A stretch of 64,000 bases of DNA from positions 2,728,001 through 2,792,000 of the forward strand of contig NZ_CP059493.1 of NCBI RefSeq assembly GCF_014042015.1, read 5' to 3'. The stretch comes from Actinotalea sp. JY-7876. Its GTDB lineage: Bacteria > Actinomycetota > Actinomycetes > Actinomycetales > Cellulomonadaceae. Every line of letters starts with the position of its first letter. Position 1 is the stretch's first letter. The notes below the pieces were generated by a model, which saw only the letters and a program-made list of their open reading frames with translations, did no database searches and was not told the DNA's origin. The position numbers and the translations under genes are program-made. This document shows positions 33,472-42,408 of this stretch, in pieces.

Positions 33472-34956
33472 TCAGAAGGGTGGGGGTGGGTAGAGGTCGA
33501 TGCGCTCGTCGTAATCGCTGGGTGGTCGCGGTGGGACCGGTGGCGGTGCGTGCTCGGGCGCGCGGGGGTAGATCCGGCCGGTGGGTGAGCGCCACAGGGT
33601 CGTGCCGTCGGCCTCGCGGTGCGGTGTCCACCCGGCGTGGGTCTTGGCCCGGTGGTGGTGGCGGCACAAGGCCTGCAGGTTCGCCACGCTGGTCTGGTCG
33701 CGTTCACCCTCGCGAGCCTGCGGGTCCGGACCAACGCCCGGATCGGGCGCCTCACCCGTCCCCCGCTGCTCGTCGTCGGGGCGGTAGGGCACAACATGGT
33801 CGATATCGCAGCGCGCGGCGGGCATCCGGCACCCAGGGAAGGTGCACGTCACATCCCGCAGCACCACCACGTCGCGTTGCGCCTGGGTCGGGGTGTAGCG
33901 GCGCGTCGAACGGGCCAGCGGCGCACCGCTCCACGCGTCGGTCAGCAACGGCTCCCACGTCGAGCGGGCGGCGATCCGCCGGGCCATCTGCGGTGGGATC
34001 GGCCCGTACCCGGCGAGCTCGCCCGGCTCGTGGCTGAGCCCCAGCAGCGTGGCCGCCGAGGCGGTCACCGCCAGGTGGGGGCGGCGACCCTGCCGCACCG
34101 GCAACGGCGTCCCGTCGGGGTGGACCCCGGCGTCCAACCAGCGCGTGGTCACGTCCACCAGCGCGTCGGCGCGGCGCTGGTCCAGCGTCCGCGCATCGCC
34201 CGGCGACGCGTCCCCCGCCAGGGCGGTCAGGCCGGTGTGGATCGCCACCGCCTCGTCGGCGGGCAGGTACGCGCTCAACCACGCCATCGCATCCGGCGCC
34301 GGGTGCAGCTCGACTCGCCGCTGCTCGCGCGCCCGGACATGGCGCTTGTGCGCACCGTCGGGATCGCGGCACAGCTCCAGGCGCCGCAGCCGGCCCCGCA
34401 GCTGCGGGGCGGTGCACGAGCCCGCACCGGGCAGCACCGCCGCGGCCACGTCCTGCGCCACCTCGTCGGGCACGTGCGCGAGCTCCTCGCACAGCACCGT
34501 CGCCCGCCGCACGTCGACCTGGCCACCCGCCAGCGCGTCCGCGGCCGCGGGGATCCGGCCCAGGCCCACGGCCAAGGCGACCTTCTCCTCCGCGACGCGG
34601 CGCGTCACCGACAACGCCACCGCGACCTCCTCGGCCAGGAACTCCCCGCGCGCACCGCGCTCACGTGAGGCCAGCTCGGCGATCACCCGAGCCTGCCCGG
34701 CGACCGCCCACGAGACCACCCGCTCCCACGCGGCGAGCGCCTCCACCAGGCCCGCCTCGTCGACGTCGGCCGGCTCCAACCCCGCCAACCGCTCGGCCAA
34801 CCCCACGCCCGGCGCCGCCTCGGCGAGCTCCGCCGCGACCGCGTGACACACCGCCCACACCCACGCCTCCACCTGCGGATCCACCTCGCGGCCACCACCG
34901 GCACCACCGGGGCGCGGCGCACCGGCCGCACCACCGACAACCCGCGACCTGGACAT
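33472..34956 (-). CDS. DUF222 / 13E12-family HNH endonuclease
   Basis: A 494-residue protein: an N-terminal DUF222 domain (about 20-320, with DRRAD-like block LDQRRADALVDVTTRWL) and a C-terminal HNH nuclease (about 370-450). The HNH core is CTFPGCRMPAARCDIDHVVPY and then LQALCRHHHRAKT, with the Cys-zinc pairs and catalytic His intact. This family (REP13E12 in mycobacteria) is often multi-copy and behaves like a dispersed mobile gene. The ATG at 34956 is clear. No inverted repeats or target duplications were seen around it. It differs from its neighbours by being accessory. Confidence 0.9.
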   Translation of the reverse strand: MSRSRVVGGAAGAPRPGGAGGGREVDPQVEAWVWAVCHAVAAELAEAAPGVGLAERLAGLEPADVDEAGLVEALAAWERVVSWAVAGQARVIAELASRERGARGEFLAEEVAVALSVTRRVAEEKVALAVGLGRIPAAADALAGGQVDVRRATVLCEELAHVPDEVAQDVAAAVLPGAGSCTAPQLRGRLRRLELCRDPDGAHKRHVRAREQRRVELHPAPDAMAWLSAYLPADEAVAIHTGLTALAGDASPGDARTLDQRRADALVDVTTRWLDAGVHPDGTPLPVRQGRRPHLAVTASAATLLGLSHEPGELAGYGPIPPQMARRIAARSTWEPLLTDAWSGAPLARSTRRYTPTQAQRDVVVLRDVTCTFPGCRMPAARCDIDHVVPYRPDDEQRGTGEAPDPGVGPDPQAREGERDQTSVANLQALCRHHHRAKTHAGWTPHREADGTTLWRSPTGRIYPRAPEHAPPPVPPRPPSDYDERIDLYPPPPF

Positions 34957-35099
34957 ACCGGCACACTACGGGCGACCACCGACACGACCCCGCGCCGGTG
35001 GCACCGCCGGGCAGCGGCCGATCCGCGTCACCTGCCCGCGCCGCGCGAACGACGCACGACGCCCGAACCAGGCACCACGCCCGAACCCCGACCGAGCCC

Positions 35100-35720
35100 T
35101 TACCCCGCTTCGACGAACGCGCGGATCGCGTCGGCCATGAGCTGCACGGCGATCGCCGCGAGCAGCAGACCGGCGATCCGGGTCACGAGCGTGACCCCGC
35201 TGTCCTTGAGGACTCGCTGGATGACGCCCGCGAAGCGCATCGAGAGCCACAGGCACACGTGGACGCCGACGACGGCGAGCCCGATCGCCACCCAGTCCGC
35301 CGGCTCGCGCGCCCCCTGGACGAAGACCATGGTCGCGACGATCGCGCCGGGGCCGGCGAGCAGGGGGGTGCCGAGCGGCACGAGCGCGACGTTGACGCCC
35401 TGGTTGCCGGAGGGCTGCGGCTCCTCGGACTTGCCCGTGAGGAGCTCCATGGCCACGAGGAGCAGCAGCAGCCCGCCGGACGCCTGCAGCGCGGGCAGCG
35501 AGATGTGCATGTAGGCGAGGAGCTGCTGGCCGAACAGCGCGAACGAGACGATGACGCCGAACGCGACGAGGATCGCCTGCCGGGCCGCCCGGTTCCGCTG
35601 GTGCCGGGTCATCGTCCCGGTGAGCCCGAGGAAGATCGGCACGGTGCCGGGCGGGTCCATGATGACGAAGAGGGTGATGAACGCCGAGGCGAGCAGCTGC
35701 CCGTCGACGACGGCGCTCAC
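35100..35720 (-). CDS. MarC-family integral membrane protein
   Basis: A 206-residue membrane protein with six hydrophobic segments. The family signatures are FIMDPPGTVPIF near residue 19 and PLGTPLLAGPGAI near 117. MarC-family proteins lie in the inner membrane; the name comes from the E. coli mar locus but no drug-efflux role has been proven. Start GTG 35720 overlaps the preceding PHP gene stop as GTGA, so the two are co-translated. Confidence 0.92.
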   Translation of the reverse strand: MSAVVDGQLLASAFITLFVIMDPPGTVPIFLGLTGTMTRHQRNRAARQAILVAFGVIVSFALFGQQLLAYMHISLPALQASGGLLLLLVAMELLTGKSEEPQPSGNQGVNVALVPLGTPLLAGPGAIVATMVFVQGAREPADWVAIGLAVVGVHVCLWLSMRFAGVIQRVLKDSGVTLVTRIAGLLLAAIAVQLMADAIRAFVEAG

Positions 35721-36562
35721 GGGCGGACCACGGGCAGCAGACCGCGGGCCTCGATCGCCTCGAGCACCTCGGGCGACGTCGTGAACTCCCCGAGGAGGTT
35801 CGGCTTCCCGGCCCCGTGGTAGTCGCTCGACCCCGTGACCAGCAGACCGGCGTCGGCCGCGATCCCGGCGAGCCGACGCCGCTGGGACTCGTCGTGGTCC
35901 CGGTGGTCGACCTCGAGCCCGAGCAGACCGGCATCGACGAGCCGACCGATCGCGTCGTCGCTGAGGATGCGACCGCGCACGTGGGCGCCGGGGTGGGCCA
36001 GCACGGGGACGCCGCCCGCGGCGCGCACGAGACGCACGGCCGTCTCCGCGTCGGGCGCGTAGTGCGGCACGTAGTAGGGCGAGCCGACGGCGAGCACCGT
36101 GGCGAACGCGGCCGAGCGGTCGGGCACGTGCCCCTTGGCGGCGAGCGCGTCGGCGATGTGGGGACGGCCGACGGTCGTGCCCGGCACGGTCTGGGCCTCG
36201 ACGTCGTCCCAGGTGAGGTCGAGGTCCGCCGCGATCAGGTCCACCATCGCCCGGGCCCGCTGGAGCCGCGCCTCGCGCGTGCGCTCCGCCTCCGCGAGGA
36301 GGCCGGGGTGGGTGGGGTCGTGCAGGTAGCTCAGGAGGTGGACGCTCATCCGGCCGTCGACGAGGCACGAGACCTCCGCCCCGCGGACCAGGGCGACCCC
36401 GTGGCGCGGCACCGCGGCCTCGGCCTCGGCCCACCCGCGGGTCGTGTCGTGGTCCGTCAGCGCGACGACGTCGAGCCCGGCCGCGGCCGCCGCCGCGACG
36501 AGCTCGCCCGGTGCGTCCGTACCGTCCGACGCCACCGAGTGGGTGTGGAGGTCGATGCGCAC
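35717..36562 (-). CDS. PHP-domain phosphoesterase (RNase AM / YciV type)
   Basis: A 281-residue metal-dependent phosphoesterase. PHP motifs: DLHTHSVASDGT (metal ligands His6, His8), ALTDHDTTRGW, GAEVSC, PVLAHPGAH and GSSDYHG near the C-terminus. Relatives include the 3',5'-bisphosphate nucleotidase / RNase AM that trims RNA 5' ends. GTG 36562 begins MRIDLHTHS. It is divergent from pepP, with 68 bases between, and translationally coupled to marC. Confidence 0.9.
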   Translation of the reverse strand: MRIDLHTHSVASDGTDAPGELVAAAAAAGLDVVALTDHDTTRGWAEAEAAVPRHGVALVRGAEVSCLVDGRMSVHLLSYLHDPTHPGLLAEAERTREARLQRARAMVDLIAADLDLTWDDVEAQTVPGTTVGRPHIADALAAKGHVPDRSAAFATVLAVGSPYYVPHYAPDAETAVRLVRAAGGVPVLAHPGAHVRGRILSDDAIGRLVDAGLLGLEVDHRDHDESQRRRLAGIAADAGLLVTGSSDYHGAGKPNLLGEFTTSPEVLEAIEARGLLPVVRP

Positions 36563-36630
36563 CGGACAAGGATAGGTGCGCGCGGGACCGCACCTGCCGC
36601 CGAGGGTCCCGGCAGTGCGAGCATGGGTGC

Positions 36631-38229
36631 ATGGCAGACCAGCACCGCACCGACCAGCACAGCGCGTCCGACCCGGCGGCCGCCGGGGCGCTCGCTCCCG
36701 CGCCGCCGACGGCGACGTCGCCCGACCCTGCCGCGGAGCCCGGGACGACCGAGCAGCCCCTCGCCGACCGCGGCTCCAACCGGTCGCAGCGCCCGACGTC
36801 GGAGGCGTTCCTCGCGTTCGTCGCCGACCGGTGGGCGGACCGCCCGGAAGGCCCCGCCGGACCGCTGCCGTCGGCCTCGTGGGCCGCGGCACGCCGCGCC
36901 GCGATCTCGGCGCTCTTCCCGGGCGAGCGCCTCGTCGTGCCCGCCGGCCCGCTGAAGACGCGCTCCAACGACACGGACTACCGCTTCCGGCCGCACTCCG
37001 CCTTCGCGCACCTCACGGGGCTGGGCACGGACCAGGAGCCCGACGCCGTGCTCGTGCTGCACCCGGTCGACGCCGGCCACGAGGCGGTCCTCTACTTCCG
37101 CCCGGCGTCCGGGCGCGACACGCAGGAGTTCTTCGCCGACTCCCGCTACGGCGAGTTCTGGGTCGGCGCCCGCCCCTCCCTGTCCGACCTCGCGGTCCTC
37201 ACCGGCCTGACGACGGCGAACCTCGACGAGCTCGCCGCCGCTCTGGCCAAGGACGTCGGCGAGGACGGCGTGCGCGTGCGCGTGGTGCCCGGCGCCGACG
37301 ACGCCGTGACCGCGCTGGTGGACGGGGTGCGCGAGCATGCGGCGGACGACCGCGACGCCCTCGACGCCGAGCTGGCGGAGGCCCTGAGCGAGCTGCGCCT
37401 GCTCAAGGACGAGTACGAGGTCGAGCAGATGCGCGCGGCGGTCGCGGCGACGATCGAGGGGTTCGCGCGCGTCGTGCGGAACCTGGGTCGGGCCGTGGGG
37501 CACGCGCGGGGCGAGCGCGTCATCGAGGCGACGTTCGACGGCCACGCGCGCGAGGCGGGGAACACGGTCGGGTACGAGACGATCGCCGCCGCGGGCGACC
37601 ACGCGACGACGCTGCACTGGATCCGCAACGACGGCCGCGTCCGCCGGGGGGAGATGGTCCTCGTGGACGCCGGTGTGGAGGTCGACTCGCTCTACACGGC
37701 CGACATCACGCGCACGCTGCCGGTCGACGGCACCTTCACCGACGTCCAGCGCCGCGTCTACCAGGCGGTCCTCGACACGGCCGACGCCGCCTTCGCCGTC
37801 GCGCGGCCGGGCAGCCGGTTCCGCGACGTGCACGCGGCCGCGATGGAGGTGATCGCAGCACGCCTCGGCGAGTGGGGCCTGCTGCCGGGGACTGTCGAGG
37901 AGTCGCTCGCGCCCGAGGGCCAGTTCCACCGCCGCTGGATGGTGCACGGCACGAGCCACCACCTCGGCCTCGACGTGCACGACTGCGCCCAGGCACGCCG
38001 CGAGCTCTACCTCGACGCGGTCCTCGAGCCCGGCATGGTGTTCACGATCGAGCCGGGCCTGTACTTCAAGGCGGACGACCTGGCCGTGCCGGAGGAGCTG
38101 CGGGGCATCGGCGTGCGCATCGAGGACGACGTGCTCATCACCGCCGACGGCAACGAGAACCTCTCGGCGGCCCTGCCGCGGCGTCCCGACGACGTCGAGG
38201 CGTGGATGCGGAGCCTGATCGAGGCCTGA
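36631..38229 (+). CDS. pepP: Xaa-Pro aminopeptidase (M24B)
   Basis: A 532-residue cytoplasmic metallopeptidase that removes N-terminal residues preceding proline. After a disordered Ala/Pro-rich N-terminus (1-55) comes the aminopeptidase-P N-terminal domain (about 75-230, SNDTDYRFRPHSAFAHLTG), then the pita-bread catalytic domain. The metal ligands are in VDAGVEVDSLYTADITRTLP (two Asp), HGTSHHLGLDVHD (His), FTIEPGLY (Glu) and RIEDDVLI (Glu). ATG 36631 is used. Confidence 0.93.
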   Translation: MADQHRTDQHSASDPAAAGALAPAPPTATSPDPAAEPGTTEQPLADRGSNRSQRPTSEAFLAFVADRWADRPEGPAGPLPSASWAAARRAAISALFPGERLVVPAGPLKTRSNDTDYRFRPHSAFAHLTGLGTDQEPDAVLVLHPVDAGHEAVLYFRPASGRDTQEFFADSRYGEFWVGARPSLSDLAVLTGLTTANLDELAAALAKDVGEDGVRVRVVPGADDAVTALVDGVREHAADDRDALDAELAEALSELRLLKDEYEVEQMRAAVAATIEGFARVVRNLGRAVGHARGERVIEATFDGHAREAGNTVGYETIAAAGDHATTLHWIRNDGRVRRGEMVLVDAGVEVDSLYTADITRTLPVDGTFTDVQRRVYQAVLDTADAAFAVARPGSRFRDVHAAAMEVIAARLGEWGLLPGTVEESLAPEGQFHRRWMVHGTSHHLGLDVHDCAQARRELYLDAVLEPGMVFTIEPGLYFKADDLAVPEELRGIGVRIEDDVLITADGNENLSAALPRRPDDVEAWMRSLIEA

Positions 38230-38234
38230 CCGCC

Positions 38235-38267
38235 CGGATCAGGACCGGATCAGGACCGGATCAGGAC
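38235..38267. repeat. Three perfect 11-bp tandem repeats at a convergent junction
   Basis: CGGATCAGGAC occurs three times without interruption between the pepP stop and the stop of the opposing GSP17M-like gene; the third copy contains the latter's stop codon (38261-38263). Confidence 0.9.
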
Positions 38268-38944
38268 TGCGGGCCGGCGGGCGGCTGCTGGGGCGGGTAG
38301 GGCGCCTGCCCCGGCGCCGGCTGCTGGGGCGGGTAGGGGTCCTGAGGCGCGGCCTGCGGCGGGACCTGGGTCTGCGGCGGGACGGCCTGCGGGTACGGGG
38401 CCTGCGGCGGCGCGGTGACCGGCGCCTGCTGCGGCACGCCCGGCACGCCCCCGGCGACGGTCGCCCCGATCTCGCCGAGCAGGGCGCGCGCCCGGTGCGC
38501 CTGCTCGCCCGCGCACAGGAGCGAGTAGGACGACGCGACGATCTGGCTCGACGAGGTGAAGTCGCGCTTGCCGCCCGTGAGGGCGTAGGAGATGACCGAG
38601 AAGAGGATGCCGAAGGCGGCACCGATCGCGATGGCCGGGAACAGCGGGAGCACGGCCCCCTCGGGGCTGGCGAAGAACGAGAGCAGCAGGCCGACGAAGA
38701 GGCCGAACCAGGCGCCCGACGCCAGGCCGGCGAGCGCGACGCGCGGGTACGTCAGGCGCCCCGTCACGCGCTCCACCATCTGCAGGTCCGTCCCGACGAT
38801 CGTGACGTTCTGGACGGGGAACTCCTTGTCCGAGAGGTGGTCGACGGCGCGCTGCGCCTCGAGGTAGGTCGGGTAGCGCGCGACCTGCTCCCCCTTGGGC
38901 AGCGTCGGCACACCGGGCACCCTGGACGTCCCGTTCATCGTCAT
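38261..38944 (-). CDS. GSP17M-like general stress membrane protein
   Basis: A 227-residue protein. Its N-terminal half resembles the general-stress-protein 17M (YflT-like) domain (ARYPTYLEAQRAVDHLSDKEF, VTIVGTDLQ). Two transmembrane segments follow (GLFVGLLLSFFAS and AIAIGAAFGILFSVISYA). The C-terminal 70 residues are Pro/Gln-rich repeats (PPQ, YPPQQP) and probably disordered. The start is ATG 38944 (MTMNG) or ATG 38938. No catalytic residues are known for the family. Confidence 0.82.
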   Translation of the reverse strand: MTMNGTSRVPGVPTLPKGEQVARYPTYLEAQRAVDHLSDKEFPVQNVTIVGTDLQMVERVTGRLTYPRVALAGLASGAWFGLFVGLLLSFFASPEGAVLPLFPAIAIGAAFGILFSVISYALTGGKRDFTSSSQIVASSYSLLCAGEQAHRARALLGEIGATVAGGVPGVPQQAPVTAPPQAPYPQAVPPQTQVPPQAAPQDPYPPQQPAPGQAPYPPQQPPAGPQS

Positions 38945-39026
38945 GGGCCGATTCTCGCCCAGGAGGCGTCGCACGGCCAGGGGGCGCGCCCCGGCCCGCG
39001 GCGGCCCCGGCCACTAGTCTGACGGC

Positions 39027-40319
39027 GTGAGCAGCGCCGTGACCCGGGTCTTCGTCGCGCGCCTCGCCGGCACCAGCGTCTTCGACCCGATCGGGGACCA
39101 GGTCGGGCGCGTGCGCGACGTCGTCGTGCTGCTCGCCGCGAAGGGCGCGCCGCGCGCGGTCGGCCTGGTGGTCGAGGTGCCGGGTCGCCGCCGCGTCTTC
39201 CTGCCGCTCACGCGCGTCACCAGCATCGACTCCGGTCAGGTGATCATCACCGGCCTGCTCAACCTGCGGCGCTTCGAGCAGCGCCCGTTCGAGACCCTGG
39301 TCATCGGCGAGCTGCTGGACCGGCACGTGGACCTGGCGGACGGCTCCGGCTCGGCCACCGTGGTGGACTGCGCCATCGAGCAGCAGCGCTCGCGGGACTG
39401 GCACCTGACCAAGCTGTTCGTCCGGCGCCAGCCCCCGGGCAAGGGCGCCCTCATCCGGCGGCGCGGCGAGACCCTCCTGGTCGACGTCGGCGACGTCCGC
39501 TCGCTCGCGCCGCGCGGCGCCCAGCGCGCCGACCTGCTCCTGGCCTCCTACGAGGACCTCAAGCCCGCCGACCTCGCCGACGTCATGCACACGCTCGGGT
39601 CCGTGCGCCGGATGGAGGTCGCGGCGGCCCTCGACGACGAGCGGCTCGCGGACGTCCTCGAGGAGCTGCCGGAGGACGACCAGGTCGCGATCCTGTCGGC
39701 CCTGAGCCTCGGCCGGGCCGCCGACGTCCTGGACGTCATGCAGCCGGACGACGCGGCCGACCTGCTCAGCGAGCTGCCCGTGGAGCAGGCCACGGAGCTC
39801 CTCGAGCTCATGGAGCCCGAGGAGGCCCGCGACGTGCGGCGCCTGCTCGCCTACGAGGACGACACCGCGGGCGGTCTCATGACCACCGAGCCCGTCGTCC
39901 TCGGCCCCGAGACGACGATCGCCGCGGCGCTCGCCCACGTGCGCCGGCGGGACCTCACGCCCGCGCTGGCGTCCATGGTCTTCGTCGTCCGCCCGCCGCT
40001 CGAGACGCCGACGGGGCGCTTCCTCGGCGTCGTGCACCTGCAGCGGCTCCTGCGCGAGGCGCCGCACGACCCCATCGGGGGCCTGCTCGACGCGGAGATC
40101 GAGCGGGTGGGCGTGGACGCGCCGCTGAGCCAGCTCACGCGCCTGCTCGCGACGTACAACCTGCTCGCGCTGCCGGTCGTGGACGACGAGCGCCGGCTGC
40201 TCGGCGCCGTCAGCGTCGACGACGTGCTGGACCACCTGTTGCCGCAGGACTGGCGCGAGAACGATGCCGAGGAGACCGACCGGGCGATGACCGAGCAGCG
40301 GGAGGCGGGGCGTGGCTGA
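39027..40319 (+). CDS. Soluble MgtE_N-CBS protein without a membrane domain
   Basis: A 430-residue protein: an N-terminal PRC-barrel-like region (about 8-80), an MgtE_N superhelical domain (about 170-270, repeated LADVLEELPEDDQ and LLSELPVEQA), and a CBS pair (about 280-400). The MgtE channel domain is absent, so it cannot itself carry Mg2+; it may be a cytosolic regulator sensing Mg2+ or adenine nucleotides. It matches Rv1232c and sits in the same order with DUF1003 (Rv1231c) and mrp (Rv1229c). GTG 39027 is the start; the 3' end overlaps the next gene by 8 bases. Confidence 0.88.
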   Translation: MSSAVTRVFVARLAGTSVFDPIGDQVGRVRDVVVLLAAKGAPRAVGLVVEVPGRRRVFLPLTRVTSIDSGQVIITGLLNLRRFEQRPFETLVIGELLDRHVDLADGSGSATVVDCAIEQQRSRDWHLTKLFVRRQPPGKGALIRRRGETLLVDVGDVRSLAPRGAQRADLLLASYEDLKPADLADVMHTLGSVRRMEVAAALDDERLADVLEELPEDDQVAILSALSLGRAADVLDVMQPDDAADLLSELPVEQATELLELMEPEEARDVRRLLAYEDDTAGGLMTTEPVVLGPETTIAAALAHVRRRDLTPALASMVFVVRPPLETPTGRFLGVVHLQRLLREAPHDPIGGLLDAEIERVGVDAPLSQLTRLLATYNLLALPVVDDERRLLGAVSVDDVLDHLLPQDWRENDAEETDRAMTEQREAGRG

Positions 40320-40821
40320 GCGGCTCGACACCCCGAAGATCCCGCGCCGCTCGCTGCGGCCGACCATGGACCCCGACACCGTCGGGCGCCTCGCGGAGAG
40401 GTTCGCCCGGTTCATGGGGACGGGACGCTTCCTCGTCTACATGACCGTGTTCGTGATCCTGTGGGTCGCGACGAACGTCTTGGCCCTGTGGGGCCTGCAG
40501 TGGGACCCGTACCCGTTCATCCTGCTCAACCTCTTCTTCTCGGTGCAGGCCTCCTACGCGGCGCCGCTCATCCTGCTGGCGCAGAACCGCCAGGACGACC
40601 GCGACCGGGTGGCGCTGGAGCACGACCGGCAGCGGTCCGAGCGCTCGCTGGCCGACACCGAGTACCTGGCACGCGAGATGGCGGCGCTGCGCATCGCGCT
40701 CGGCGAGGTCGCGACGCGCGACTTCGTCCGCTCCGAGCTGCGCAACCTGCTCGAGGAGATGCAGGAGCAGCGCGAGGCCCGCGAGCACCCCGCCGAGGAC
40801 GTCCCGGCCGACGGCCGCTGA
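40312..40821 (+). CDS. DUF1003 membrane protein
   Basis: A 169-residue protein with two transmembrane segments (FLVYMTVFVILWVATNVLAL and PFILLNLFFSVQASYAAPLIL) of the DUF1003 family, followed by a long charged helix (DRVALEHDRQRSERSLADTE on) likely to form a coiled coil. GTG 40312 overlaps the MgtE_N-CBS gene by 8 bases, so coupling and joint function are likely. No biochemical role is established. Confidence 0.9.
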   Translation: MAERLDTPKIPRRSLRPTMDPDTVGRLAERFARFMGTGRFLVYMTVFVILWVATNVLALWGLQWDPYPFILLNLFFSVQASYAAPLILLAQNRQDDRDRVALEHDRQRSERSLADTEYLAREMAALRIALGEVATRDFVRSELRNLLEEMQEQREAREHPAEDVPADGR

Positions 40822-40873
40822 GCCGCGGGCGGCCCGCCCGCGACGTCCCGGGGCGCACGCGCTCCGACCTACG

Positions 40874-42028
40874 ATGGACGGCATGCCTGCTCCCACCGTC
40901 GAGTCCGTCACCGCAGCTCTGGCCGGCGTCATCGACCCCGAGATCCGACGCCCGATCACCGAGCTCGGGATGGTGCGCTCGGTGGAGCTGTCGCCCGCCG
41001 CGGACGGCGCGGCCGCCGTCGTCGTCGGCGTGGACCTCACGACCGCCGGGTGCCCGATGCGCGACACCATCACGCGTGACGTGACCGCCACCGTCCAGGC
41101 GCTCGAGGGGGTCTCGTCCGTGACGGTGGATCTGGGCGTGATGAGCGCGGAGCAGCGGGCCGAGCTGCGCTCCATGCTCCGCGGCGGCGCGGCCGAGCCG
41201 GTCATCCCGTTCGCCCAGCCGGACAGCCTCACGCGGGTCTACGCGATCGCGTCCGGCAAGGGCGGCGTGGGCAAGTCCTCGGTCACCGCGAACCTCGCGG
41301 TCGCCATGGCGCAGCAGGGCCTCAAGGTCGGCGTCGTCGACGCGGACGTCTACGGGTTCTCGATCCCGGCGATGCTCGGCGTCACGCAGGCACCGACCAA
41401 GGTCGACGACATGATCCTGCCGCCGGTCGCGCACGGCGTGAAGGTGATCTCGATCGGCATGTTCGTGCCGGCGGGCCAGCCCGTGGTGTGGCGCGGGCCG
41501 ATGCTCCACCGCGCGCTGCAGCAGTTCCTCGCCGACGTCTTCTGGGGCGACCTGGACGTGCTCCTGCTGGACCTCCCCCCGGGGACCGGTGACATCGCGA
41601 TCTCCGTCGCGCAGCTGCTGCCGACCAGCGAGCTCGTCGTCGTCACGACGCCGCAGCCCGCCGCCGCCGAGGTGGCTGAGCGCGCCGGCTCGATCGCGCT
41701 CCAGACGCGCCAGCAGCTGGTCGGCGTCGTCGAGAACATGTCCTGGCTCGAGCAGCCGGACGGCACGCGCGTCGAGGTCTTCGGCGCCGGCGGCGGGCAG
41801 TCCGTCGCGGACAACCTCACGCGCGCGACCGGTGCGCCGGTGCGCCTGCTCGGCCAGGTCCCGCTGGACCTCGAGCTCCGCGCGGCGGGCGACGCCGGGA
41901 CCCCGGTCGTCCTGACCTCCCCGGACTCGCCCGGCGCCCGCGTGCTGCGCGACATCGCCTCCGCCCTCGCCCACCGCTCGCGCGGGCTCGCGGGCCGATC
42001 GCTCGGCCTCTCCCCCGTCACCCGTTGA
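40874..42028 (+). CDS. mrp: Mrp/NBP35-type P-loop ATPase
   Basis: A 384-residue ATPase for iron-sulfur cluster carriage. The N-terminal 95 residues are a MIP18/DUF59 domain (VIDPEIRRPITELGMV). The P-loop domain has the deviant Walker A GKGGVGKSSVTANLA and LLDLPPGTGD. The C-terminal CxxC that bridges a cluster in many Mrp proteins is not present: the region reads MSWLEQPDGTRVEVFG, so cluster binding by this protein is uncertain. ATG at 40874; 52 bases after the DUF1003 gene. Confidence 0.92.
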   Translation: MDGMPAPTVESVTAALAGVIDPEIRRPITELGMVRSVELSPAADGAAAVVVGVDLTTAGCPMRDTITRDVTATVQALEGVSSVTVDLGVMSAEQRAELRSMLRGGAAEPVIPFAQPDSLTRVYAIASGKGGVGKSSVTANLAVAMAQQGLKVGVVDADVYGFSIPAMLGVTQAPTKVDDMILPPVAHGVKVISIGMFVPAGQPVVWRGPMLHRALQQFLADVFWGDLDVLLLDLPPGTGDIAISVAQLLPTSELVVVTTPQPAAAEVAERAGSIALQTRQQLVGVVENMSWLEQPDGTRVEVFGAGGGQSVADNLTRATGAPVRLLGQVPLDLELRAAGDAGTPVVLTSPDSPGARVLRDIASALAHRSRGLAGRSLGLSPVTR

Positions 42029-42055
42029 CCACCCGGACCGCCGCCGACCGCCGCC

Positions 42056-42102
42056 GACCCGCCGCCTCCTGACCACCCGCCGACCCGCCGCCCCCTGACC
42101 AC
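42056..42102. repeat. Direct repeats after mrp
   Basis: Two 21-bp copies starting GACCCGCCGCC and ending CCTGACCAC (42056-42076 and 42082-42102) differ at one base. They lie in a pyrimidine-rich CCGACC/CCGCC tract (42030-42115) within the 380-base gap after mrp. There is no coding sense in this part. Confidence 0.7.
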
Positions 42103-42170
42103 CGCCGACCGGCCCTCCCGACGGCGACCGCCGCCAGCGCCGCCGCCCACGCCGTCGCGCGCACCCCGAC

Positions 42171-42259
42171 GCGCACATGTTCGGACCCGCGCATCCGTGC
42201 GCTTGGAGGCGTTCCGTTCACCTCCATCCGCGCGGATGTGCGCGTCCGAACATCCGCGC
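42171..42259. repeat. Long imperfect palindrome upstream of deoR
   Basis: Arms of about 44 bases centred near 42215: GCGCACATGTTCGGAC and GCATCCGTGCGC on the left match, in reverse complement, GCGGATGTGCGCGTCCGAAC and following bases on the right, with several mismatches. A G-rich tract of GGGGC units follows (42261-42345). The region has no gene; it could be a cruciform, a small dispersed element or a cluster of regulator sites. Confidence 0.7.
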
Positions 42260-42373
42260 AGGGCGGGGCCGGGGTGGGAGGCTGCGGGCCGGGGCGGGGC
42301 GGGGCGGGGCGCGGCGGGCAGGGGTGGGAGGCGGCGGGCTCAGCGGCTCGGCGTGCGGCTCGGGCCTGGCGTG

Positions 42374-42408
42374 TTGTGTTCTGTTTGGTCGTGGCCGATA
42401 CTGTTCAC
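42374..42408 (+). promoter_or_regulatory. Promoter of the deoR-galT-galK operon (leaderless)
   Basis: TTGTGT (42374-42379), a 17-bp spacer, then GATACT (42397-42402). The expected transcription start, about 7 bases downstream, is the A of the deoR ATG at 42409, and no ribosome binding site is present. The transcript is probably leaderless. Confidence 0.75.

Noticed and set aside
33313-34966. DUF222-HNH gene as part of a transposon or intein
   Set aside because: No terminal inverted repeats, target duplications, recombinase or host-protein interruption were found; it is reported only as an accessory gene.
42171-42259. A rho-independent terminator for mrp
   Set aside because: The palindrome starts 143 bases past the stop, has many mismatches and no U-tail; a repeat or regulatory element fits better.
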